NCBI GenBank assembly: GCA_019423265.1
Contig: JAHZBS010000019.1
Location: 1-21,151 of the forward strand
DNA length: 21,151 nt
Direction of reading: 5' to 3'
DNA from: Clostridiales bacterium
GTDB lineage: Bacteria; Bacillota_A; Clostridia; Lachnospirales; Bianqueaceae
Positions 5,062 to 12,251 of this stretch are shown here, one piece after another. The notes below the pieces were generated by a model. It saw nothing but the letters and a program-made list of their open reading frames with translations, ran no database searches and was not told the DNA's origin. Each line of letters begins with the position of its first letter. The stretch's first letter is position 1. The position numbers and the translations under genes were made by a program.

Positions 5062-7288
5062 TATACTAGAACTAAAAGGAAAAAGGTTTGTACAAGCTTC
5101 GAGAAAGTCTGGTAGTGGCGGGGCAGCTATGAACAGTAAATCTATAGTTACCAGTGCTCAATTGTTAAAATTAGAATCCAAGCTTGAACAAATTAAAAAA
5201 TTCTGGGAGCAAGAGCAAAAACCATTTCATGGTGTTTTAGTAAGTGTTCATTATAATAAAATAGTGGCAAAATCTAATCGAATTGCGGGACTATTCAAAG
5301 GCGTGGACTCTAATTTTGCTATTGTCGGTGCAAAGTTTAACCAAGAGAAAACAAAACATATTATTACTTATTTCTTAAACACTTGCGACCTTGATGAAAC
5401 GATTAATCTACTGCTTATTGCGAACGAAATTATTCGTTCTCTGTTTAAAGATGGGATTACCAAGGCGATATTTGATAACAAAAATCTTTTTAACAAAATT
5501 ACACCGAAAACTCATCATATGTCAAAATCTACTTTTAGGCAAATTATTGCTGATGTTTCCTATATTGAGGATTTTGAGGTTGAGAAAGCGTCGCAACAAT
5601 TTAAAGATAGCATTATTACACTATATGACACAAAAATGGATACCCAACTTCTATTTAAAAACATTGGTATTGATATTTTGTCAAGTCGCATATTAGATGA
5701 TCGAACAGTATTCTTAGACGAAAATCAGGCCAAAATTCTTTATGAGAAAGCTCCGTATCTTGTTTCAATGGCAACTGAAAACTTTTTGGATTTATCTCCA
5801 GAAGATTTTATGAATAGTTATCATGAAGGCATAGTCCATATTCCCTCTCCAACTATTGAACCCGTAATTGGTGTCATTGATACTTTGTTTGATACCAATG
5901 TGTATTTCCATGAATGGGTAGAGTATCATGATATGGTAGATGATAATATACCTAAAACACCGAGAGATTATCAACACGGAACAGCTGTGTCATCTATCAT
6001 TGTTGATGGAAGCCGATTGAATCCCTGGTTAAATGACGGATGTGGAAGATTTAGAGTACGTCATTTTGGAGTTGCTACTGCTGCACAATTCTCTTCATTT
6101 ACCATCATAAAGCAAATAAAAAGAATTATTGCAGAGAATAGAGATATTAAAGTTTGGAATATATCTCTTGGAAGTAATCAGGAGGTAAATGACAATTTCA
6201 TCTCAGCGGAAGCGGCGATTTTAGATCAAATACAGTATGAAAACGATGTGATCTTCGTTGTTGCTGGAACCAATAAGCCGAATAATAACATTGTTAAAAT
6301 TGGCTCTCCTGCTGATTCTATTAATAGTGTTGTTGTTAATGCTGTGACAAAAAGTGGATTATCAACCAAATACTCAAGAAAAGGATTAGCACTCTCTTTT
6401 TTTGCAAAACCCGATGTTAGTTACTATGGGGGGAGCGAGGAACAATATATACAAGTATGCGAACCGCTTGGATCTGCCAATGTTGCAGGTACTTCATATG
6501 CAGCACCTTGGATTGCTCGGAAACTTTCATATTTGATTGATGTATTGGGTCTCAACAGGGAAATTGCAAAAGCTATGATTATCGATTCGGCAAGAGCGTG
6601 GAATGAGACACCAACACCTGAAGAAGTTGCTCTCTACGGTCATGGTGTAGTGCCAATTAAAATTGAGGACATTGTTCAATCTAAAGACGATGAAATCAAA
6701 TTTGTGGTAACCGATATAAGTGAGAAATGGAATACATATAACTATCATTTTCCTATACCATTAAAGGACGATAGTTATCCCTATGTTGCAAAGGCAACTA
6801 TGTGTTATTTTCCCACTTGTGATAGAACACAAGGTGTAGATTACACTAATACAGAATTAAATCTGCATTTTGGTCGGATAAAAAATGATGGCACATTAAA
6901 TGAAATAAACGATGACAAACAAAACCCAGATGAAGATGAAACTGGGGTAAGAAGTTTTATTTTAGAAGGTGAGGCAAGAGAAAAATTCAGAAAATGGGAT
7001 AATGTGAAATATATTTGCGAAAAACCTACAGAGAAAAAACGCTCTAAAAAATCATATAACAACAAAAATTGGGGCATGGAGGTGAAAACAAACAATCGCT
7101 TAGATCCTAAAGATGGTGTAGGTCTTCGTTTTGGTGTCGTTGTTACTTTAAAGGAGATATACGGCATAAATAGAATTGATGAGTTTATTAAAAACTGTCA
7201 TTTGAATGGTTGGTTGGTTAATAAAATCAATATTCAAAATCGCATTGATATACACGAAAAAGTCAATGAGGAAATTGAGCTTAGCTAA
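5054..7288 (+). CDS. ietS: IetS: subtilisin-like (S8) serine protease of an IetAS system
   Basis: A 744-residue protein with a full S8 triad: Asp276 in VIGVIDTLFD, His308 in QHGTAVS, Ser481 in GTSYAAP, and oxyanion Asn407 in VAGTN. The protease domain spans about 268-500. The N-terminal 260 residues and C-terminal 240 residues match no domain I can name. There is no signal peptide or transmembrane segment, so it should act in the cytoplasm, unusual for a subtilase and expected for IetS. The start is either ATG 5054, overlapping the ATPase stop, or GTG 5045; GGTGGAG just upstream and the overlap suggest translational coupling. In IetAS the protease is the presumed effector, held in check by the ATPase; its substrate is not known from sequence. 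AT-rich like ietA. Confidence 0.85.
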   Translation: MNSILELKGKRFVQASRKSGSGGAAMNSKSIVTSAQLLKLESKLEQIKKFWEQEQKPFHGVLVSVHYNKIVAKSNRIAGLFKGVDSNFAIVGAKFNQEKTKHIITYFLNTCDLDETINLLLIANEIIRSLFKDGITKAIFDNKNLFNKITPKTHHMSKSTFRQIIADVSYIEDFEVEKASQQFKDSIITLYDTKMDTQLLFKNIGIDILSSRILDDRTVFLDENQAKILYEKAPYLVSMATENFLDLSPEDFMNSYHEGIVHIPSPTIEPVIGVIDTLFDTNVYFHEWVEYHDMVDDNIPKTPRDYQHGTAVSSIIVDGSRLNPWLNDGCGRFRVRHFGVATAAQFSSFTIIKQIKRIIAENRDIKVWNISLGSNQEVNDNFISAEAAILDQIQYENDVIFVVAGTNKPNNNIVKIGSPADSINSVVVNAVTKSGLSTKYSRKGLALSFFAKPDVSYYGGSEEQYIQVCEPLGSANVAGTSYAAPWIARKLSYLIDVLGLNREIAKAMIIDSARAWNETPTPEEVALYGHGVVPIKIEDIVQSKDDEIKFVVTDISEKWNTYNYHFPIPLKDDSYPYVAKATMCYFPTCDRTQGVDYTNTELNLHFGRIKNDGTLNEINDDKQNPDEDETGVRSFILEGEAREKFRKWDNVKYICEKPTEKKRSKKSYNNKNWGMEVKTNNRLDPKDGVGLRFGVVVTLKEIYGINRIDEFIKNCHLNGWLVNKINIQNRIDIHEKVNEEIELS

Positions 7289-7394
7289 AGTGAAATATTC
7301 TAAAGCGATTTCTATCAACACTTGAACAACATACAAGAGTTCAAATCCATATACCAAAAACGCAAAAATATCTTTTTTGTAGTCCTTTCGCAAG

Positions 7395-7435
7395 AAGAAA
7401 CGACAATTTTCGATAGAAGATTGTCGTTTCTTTTT
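7395..7435. terminator. Bidirectional terminator between ietS and res
   Basis: AAGAAACGACAAT (7395-7407) pairs over 13 bp with ATTGTCGTTTCTT (7420-7432), followed by T on the plus strand and by a T-rich run on the minus strand. It lies between the converging ietS and res genes and can serve both. Confidence 0.85.
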
Positions 7436-7473
7436 GGTTCTCTTCACTTTTCTCTAAAAGATTGTCGTTTCCA
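7418..7473. repeat. 13-bp direct repeat next to the terminator
   Basis: AGATTGTCGTTTC is at 7418-7430 and again at 7461-7473. Both copies can pair with GAAACGACAAT at 7397-7407, so two mutually exclusive hairpins are possible. Confidence 0.7.
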
Positions 7474-7551
7474 GATACAAGAGAAGATGAGGCCGATTTA
7501 ATATCTAATATTATTATAGCCAAAATCAAGAAAATATCTACCACTTATACA

Positions 7552-10167
7552 TTACAGATTCTTCATAACATCTATAAAACCATCCACAGTATAAGCGCCG
7601 TCAAGCTTTATGTGATCGAAAACCATAAAGTATCGATAGTTTCCGCCGCTCTGTGCTGCCCAATGGCGTCCGAGTTTCAGCTTTCTCTTGCTATCGCGAT
7701 TGTCGCGGTCATCGCCCTTAGTCTCAATTATAACGATTTTACCAGACTTGGTTTTGACAACAAAATCAGGATAGTGATTGATGAAGCCGTTGATTCTGAA
7801 TCCCCTGCGGTCAATGATGCGATGCCACCATTGAATGTTCTTAAGTCCCACAACATAGTCCAGAACTCTCGATTCAAAGTTATTCATATCGTCTTTTTCT
7901 GCTTCGTAAAGCGAATAAGGAATAGAATCGGTGGTATCAGCAGGGGTAATTACCGGCGGGAATACATAATTTTCACGGCATACCACTTTCCCGCTGTCCA
8001 GCCATGTATAGAACTGCTGTTCCCTGTACGCATCTTCCAAGGCTTCAATCTTCTGCTGAATCTTTTTCGCATATACAGGGATGGCTGTCTCCATCGCAGC
8101 AATCTCATCCTCGGTCATATTTTCAATGATCCTATGAACATAGGCGTTGATCTCGCTTGTTGCATAGCGGTTGTTTTTGTTGATCTGACTACAAATCATA
8201 GCCGTGCAGCTTTTAATCTTTGCCTCGGGAGGAAGTTGTGCCAAATAATCTCGCAGATACTCGCTTTCTTCTTTAGAGGCTCTCTTATATTTGGGAACAG
8301 CATCCCCTTGTTCTTGCAGATCCACACGATACATTTCGCCTGTAGCCAATTCAAAGCTAATCTGTGCATCCTGTCCACTTAATGTAAAGCCTTCCGAAAG
8401 GTTCTCCGGTTCAAGCAGCTCGTATTCATCTCCGAAAAGGTCGGGTGTCGTTTGGATGAAGAACTGAGGAATACGCAGTTCTTCTACAGACTCTTTGTAG
8501 CAATCCTGTATAGCGTTTTGTTTCAGCATATTGCCCAGTTCACCTCCTGTAAATCCCAAATTATCATTGTTTTCAGCTTCGTTATTGTATTGCTGTGTTT
8601 GCGCTGTTGCCTGTTGGATCATATCGGCAACCTGTACACTTGGATTTTCAGAGGCTGTCTCAATGTTAGTTCTGACTTCTGGTACAGAGATGTCTCCAAA
8701 ATCATCCTCTTGCTGATTTGTCATAGGCATTTCGAGTTGTTCAACCGGAGTTTGAGGAACTTCTGGCACGGTAGGCTGTTCTTCCCTGATAAGCTCGCCA
8801 ACTCTGTAATCCCTGCGGCTAAATCCGGCTTTGTTAAGACCTGATACAATGTTTTCCAGAGTGTTTCTAAAATCATTGGAACAAGTCAATACATAAGAGG
8901 TGTTGAGCAAGGATGCGGAATGGGTTTTGGCATAGGGCTGACGCAAAATACGCCCAACGATCTGCTCAACATCAACAGTAGATGTCTTATTCGCAAGAGA
9001 AGCCAAAATGTATGCAAAGGGACAGTCCCAACCTTCCTTGAGTGCATTGACTGTGATAATATATCTGATTTTGCAGTCTTTGCTCATCAAATCTACGTTG
9101 CTGATATCATCCACTTCCGATGTTTTGATAGCGATTTCTTCTTCGGGTATGCCGATATCGATCAACGTCTGCTTAATCTTTTGGTAGGTATCGTTTTCCT
9201 TGCCTTTTATATTTGGTTGCGCCTGGAACAGAACAATGGGACGGATATACTCGCCGCCTGCTGCTTCCTGTGCTGTTGCCTGCTGTTCAATACTACCGCG
9301 CAGTTGTATCGCATCCTGTATAACACTTTGACGAGATGGACGGTTGTACACAACAACCGGGAGCTTGACCATATGTTCCTTCTTGAGTTCTCGCGCATCT
9401 ACATAGCAAAGAATGTTGCTGTTTTTTCGCGGAGTCGCAGTCAGATCCAACACAAAGGAAGGATTGAGCCTGTTCAGCATTTCAACACTTAATTCAGAAC
9501 CGGCATTATGGCTTTCGTCAACAATAGTCACCGGTGAGAGATGGCGCAAAACTTGAATAAGTGCTGTATCCGGGGTATCTGCCAATCGTATTTCTTTGTC
9601 GTTGAAATACTCGGCAAAATGCAAAAGATTTCCGTTTTCCTGATACACCTTGCGGACATCCTTCTTTTTGCTGTCGATACGCAGTGAGCCGTAACTTAAA
9701 ATACAAACGGTGAGCATCTCACGAACAGTATCGGGAGAAAAGCTATGCCCGTTAAGTAGCTGTTCTTTTGTATATACACCTACTCGTCCGGCAAAATCTG
9801 CTTCCAATTTCTGACGATACGGGTGATTGATATCGGAAAAAGTCTTGATCGTCTGATTCAAAATCGGATCTGAAGGCACCAGCCATACGACCACCTTGTG
9901 CTTGTCCTTCGGCATTTCATCAAGGATATGCTTAACCGCGGCACACGCCATAAATGTCTTACCGCCACCGGTAGGCACCTTCATACATATGTGCGGTACA
10001 CCTTTAATTGTGTTGGTATAGGTTGGAACGCCGTCAAAACCTACGCCAATATCTTGGCGGTGCCAGTATTCTTTCCAAGCGGCAAAGAGATCAGCGGTAT
10101 TGTTTATACAATCCATATAGGAAGACAGATTGCGCATGACGCCTTTTTGATAGTTCTTTAATTCCAT
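7552..10167 (-). CDS. res: Type III restriction enzyme, Res subunit (helicase-nuclease)
   Basis: An 871-residue superfamily 2 helicase-nuclease. Helicase motifs: PTGGGKT (65-71), DESH (217-220), LTATP (242-246), QIVGRILRQP (402-411). A polar, Gln/Glu-rich linker covers about 455-545. The C-terminal PD-(D/E)xK nuclease motif is present: Pro800-Asp801, then ETKG with Glu815 and Lys817. With Mod it should cut DNA some 25 bp from unmodified sites after ATP-driven communication between head-to-head sites, as known for type III enzymes. The start codon lies 12 nt after the mod stop, with AAGGAGG just ahead, so it is the distal gene of the operon. Somewhat shorter than EcoP1I/EcoP15I Res but with all key motifs. 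Its strand order and partner exclude a lone helicase. Confidence 0.9.
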   Translation of the reverse strand: MELKNYQKGVMRNLSSYMDCINNTADLFAAWKEYWHRQDIGVGFDGVPTYTNTIKGVPHICMKVPTGGGKTFMACAAVKHILDEMPKDKHKVVVWLVPSDPILNQTIKTFSDINHPYRQKLEADFAGRVGVYTKEQLLNGHSFSPDTVREMLTVCILSYGSLRIDSKKKDVRKVYQENGNLLHFAEYFNDKEIRLADTPDTALIQVLRHLSPVTIVDESHNAGSELSVEMLNRLNPSFVLDLTATPRKNSNILCYVDARELKKEHMVKLPVVVYNRPSRQSVIQDAIQLRGSIEQQATAQEAAGGEYIRPIVLFQAQPNIKGKENDTYQKIKQTLIDIGIPEEEIAIKTSEVDDISNVDLMSKDCKIRYIITVNALKEGWDCPFAYILASLANKTSTVDVEQIVGRILRQPYAKTHSASLLNTSYVLTCSNDFRNTLENIVSGLNKAGFSRRDYRVGELIREEQPTVPEVPQTPVEQLEMPMTNQQEDDFGDISVPEVRTNIETASENPSVQVADMIQQATAQTQQYNNEAENNDNLGFTGGELGNMLKQNAIQDCYKESVEELRIPQFFIQTTPDLFGDEYELLEPENLSEGFTLSGQDAQISFELATGEMYRVDLQEQGDAVPKYKRASKEESEYLRDYLAQLPPEAKIKSCTAMICSQINKNNRYATSEINAYVHRIIENMTEDEIAAMETAIPVYAKKIQQKIEALEDAYREQQFYTWLDSGKVVCRENYVFPPVITPADTTDSIPYSLYEAEKDDMNNFESRVLDYVVGLKNIQWWHRIIDRRGFRINGFINHYPDFVVKTKSGKIVIIETKGDDRDNRDSKRKLKLGRHWAAQSGGNYRYFMVFDHIKLDGAYTVDGFIDVMKNL

Positions 10168-10179
10168 ATTTCCGCCTCC

Positions 10180-11847
10180 TTACAGCTTTGTGATATCACG
10201 CGGAATTTTCTTAAACGTAATATGATACTTCTCAAGTTCTGCATCGGATAAAGTGCAAAGATCCGCATAGATAACGTAACTGTCTGCCTTTGTCTTAACA
10301 GTGTGCAAAAACTCTCTGTTCAGCGCGGTGATGCTTTCCCTATCGTAGTAGAAGTAATATGCGGTGGCAATATGTGTGCCCAAATAATAGGGTTCATCCT
10401 TTTTGGGAGAGGACAGTCGGGATTTTGTCTCGGTGAAATACACATATTCACGGATTTTATCGATCCCCACGTCTTCGTTCAATTCGTCACCGTTCATAAG
10501 AGGCTCACCAAGTTCGTAGTAACTGAAATTGCCGCCAGTGCCAGCTACTTTACTTTTTCCTTCTCCGTAGCCCGACATTACTCTTTTTATGCGCTCGGCG
10601 GTTATGCTGTCTGCGTAATCCATCATCTCGATGAGAATGAATTTTCTGTTACCGCTTTCTTTGTTCATGTTTAGAATCGCATGACCGGTTGTGCCAGAGC
10701 CAGCAAAAGAATCTAATACAATAGAGTCTTCTTCACAGTAAAAGCCTAATAGATATTGGATTAATGCTGTGGGTTTCGGAAAATCGAATTTTATGCCCAT
10801 CAATGCTAAATCAGAACTCATATTTTGTGTGCTTCCCAAATTAGATAACACGGAAAGCACATGGCTAACGGTTGTTCTAGGCTTGACCATCTCTATTGCA
10901 CCGGTTTTTGTGATTTCAAAAACAGTCATTTGTCCTTTAGTATCCTTGACAGGTTTAAAACCATTGCGGATGAATTCCAAAAGAATATTTTTTGATGACC
11001 AACCGCTTTCAACTTCGACTTCATTCTGTAAAACGCCATTGGATATTATCGCTGTTTGGTGATAGTGCGGAAAAGTGTTACTACGTTTTTCAATTGTGAG
11101 CGCATCTATGGCACACGGAAACCCCTTAGGAAGAAGTATCGTTGACATTGGATTCTTAGGACCATTTTTCACAACTGTATTTCGTATCTCTTTTTTGAAC
11201 ACCTTGCTATTTTCCGATGCGCTTGGATCAATGCCATTTGGCAAACCAAGTAAGTCAGGTTTTTTAATGTAGCAAAGAATGTACTCGTGGCAATTTTTGA
11301 TTTTTGCTTGATTATCAAAATTTCCGTCCGAACGCCAAACGAATTGAGCAATAAAACTTTTCTTTCCAAATATTTCATCGCAAATAAATCGCAAATTATG
11401 GCATTCATTGTCATCGATGCTAACGAACATAATGCCATCATCGGCCAAAAGTTTATACAGTAATCTTAAACGGGGATACATCATACATAACCATTTGTCA
11501 TGTCGTGTTAAATCCTCGCCCTCATCGCCAACAACAGTGTGTAGCCAATTTTTGATTCTCGGGTCGTCAACATTATCAGAATATACCCACGCCTTGTTTT
11601 TTTCGGAACTTTTTGCTGTATTGTACGGCGGATCGATATAGATACACTTTATTCGTCCTTCATACTGCGGCAACAACGATTTAAGCGCAGAGAGATTATC
11701 GCCGTGGATAATCATATTTTCACTGCCGTTATTTTCAGTATGCTGCCCTGTCTCATCATAACTATATTGGCGCTCCAAAACACGATAAGGGACATCCAAG
11801 TGATGATTGATAACTTTATCTTTTCCTATCCAATCGAGTGTTGGCAC
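10180..11847 (-). CDS. mod: Type III DNA methyltransferase, Mod subunit (N6-adenine)
   Basis: A 555-residue beta-class adenine methyltransferase: catalytic motif IV IDPPYNT (Asp72-Tyr75) precedes the SAM-binding motif I SFAGSGTTG (about 380-388). The stretch between them (about 165-370) is the target-recognition region, so recognition specificity cannot be inferred. The opening MPTLDWIGKDKVINHH is typical of Mod proteins. The start is a GTG at 11847-11845, with AAGGAAG about 8 nt ahead and a small frame ending 2 nt before it. Mod methylates one strand of an asymmetric site and carries the specificity for Res. It lies directly upstream of res. No simple-sequence tract was seen in the 5' region, so phase variation as in mod genes of pathogens is not supported. 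Confidence 0.92.
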   Translation of the reverse strand: MPTLDWIGKDKVINHHLDVPYRVLERQYSYDETGQHTENNGSENMIIHGDNLSALKSLLPQYEGRIKCIYIDPPYNTAKSSEKNKAWVYSDNVDDPRIKNWLHTVVGDEGEDLTRHDKWLCMMYPRLRLLYKLLADDGIMFVSIDDNECHNLRFICDEIFGKKSFIAQFVWRSDGNFDNQAKIKNCHEYILCYIKKPDLLGLPNGIDPSASENSKVFKKEIRNTVVKNGPKNPMSTILLPKGFPCAIDALTIEKRSNTFPHYHQTAIISNGVLQNEVEVESGWSSKNILLEFIRNGFKPVKDTKGQMTVFEITKTGAIEMVKPRTTVSHVLSVLSNLGSTQNMSSDLALMGIKFDFPKPTALIQYLLGFYCEEDSIVLDSFAGSGTTGHAILNMNKESGNRKFILIEMMDYADSITAERIKRVMSGYGEGKSKVAGTGGNFSYYELGEPLMNGDELNEDVGIDKIREYVYFTETKSRLSSPKKDEPYYLGTHIATAYYFYYDRESITALNREFLHTVKTKADSYVIYADLCTLSDAELEKYHITFKKIPRDITKL

Positions 11848-11849
11848 AG

Positions 11850-12029
11850 TTATTTCTTCCTTAAACGCAGAATCTCATCTGCGTATTGCTGAGTTTCGAG
11901 AAGCTTCAGCGGCAATTGCTGTAATGATTGCCGTATAAATGGCAGGCTCTCGCACCTCCTGTTTTCAGCCAGCTTGAATCCATATTCCCAAGCCGTCTGA
12001 AAAGAAAGGAAAGATGTCTCTGTTTCCAT
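11850..12029 (-). CDS. Small protein of 59 residues upstream of mod
   Basis: A frame from ATG 12029-12027 to TAA 11852-11850, beginning METETSFLSFQTAWEYGF. It ends 2 nt before the GTG of mod, and the mod ribosome site lies inside its last codons. It looks amphipathic-helical, with a basic end (RLRKK). The same frame stays open 13 codons further upstream (QDVYTSIIEYSSV) to a TAA but has no usual start codon there, so the original protein may have begun earlier and been frameshifted. I do not recognise the family; a role with the type III system is suggested only by position. Confidence 0.45.
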   Translation of the reverse strand: METETSFLSFQTAWEYGFKLAENRRCESLPFIRQSLQQLPLKLLETQQYADEILRLRKK

Positions 12030-12064
12030 TACGCTGCTGTACTCGATAATGCTCGTATAAACAT
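12029..12064 (-). CDS. Possible 11-residue leader peptide (or frameshifted start) of the type III operon
   Basis: ATG at 12064-12062 has the best ribosome site in the region (GGAGG at 12076-12072, 7-nt spacing) and reads MFIRALSSTAA before a TAA that overlaps the next ATG as TAATG. Either a translated leader coupled to the 59-residue frame, or the original start of that frame displaced by a single-base indel. Confidence 0.35.
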   Translation of the reverse strand: MFIRALSSTAA

Positions 12065-12091
12065 CTTGTTACCTCCATTTTAGATGGCAAT

Positions 12092-12120
12092 AGTATACCA
12101 CATATTTATAGTATAGTCGA
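12092..12120 (-). promoter_or_regulatory. Candidate promoter of the type III R-M operon
   Basis: On the minus strand, TCGACT (12120-12115), 17-bp spacer, TATACT (12097-12092), about 16 nt ahead of the GGAGG at 12076. The -35 is imperfect. Confidence 0.55.
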
Positions 12121-12164
12121 CACATTTGACTAATTTTTGAGCTTATTTTAGCGTAAGCCGACAG

Positions 12165-12209
12165 AAAAAATATCCCTTAAAATTTCTCACAAGGGAAAAT
12201 TTAAGGGAT
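12165..12209 (-). terminator. Terminator of the leucine-rich-repeat surface protein gene
   Basis: A 14-bp near-perfect inverted repeat (ATCCCTTAAA at 12172 onward with TTTAAGGGAT ending at 12209). On the minus strand it is followed by a T-run (12170-12165). It lies about 40 nt after the stop at 12252. Confidence 0.75.
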
Positions 12210-12251
12210 AGTAGGGCTGAAATGATGAATATATTCACATAAATGCAGTAT

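Noticed and set aside
7462..8382. Long plus-strand frame opposite the end of res
   Set aside because: It is antisense to a conserved nuclease domain and has no ribosome site; a shadow of res.
10180..11847. Phase-variable repeat tract in mod
   Set aside because: No homopolymer or short tandem repeat tract long enough was seen in or before the gene.
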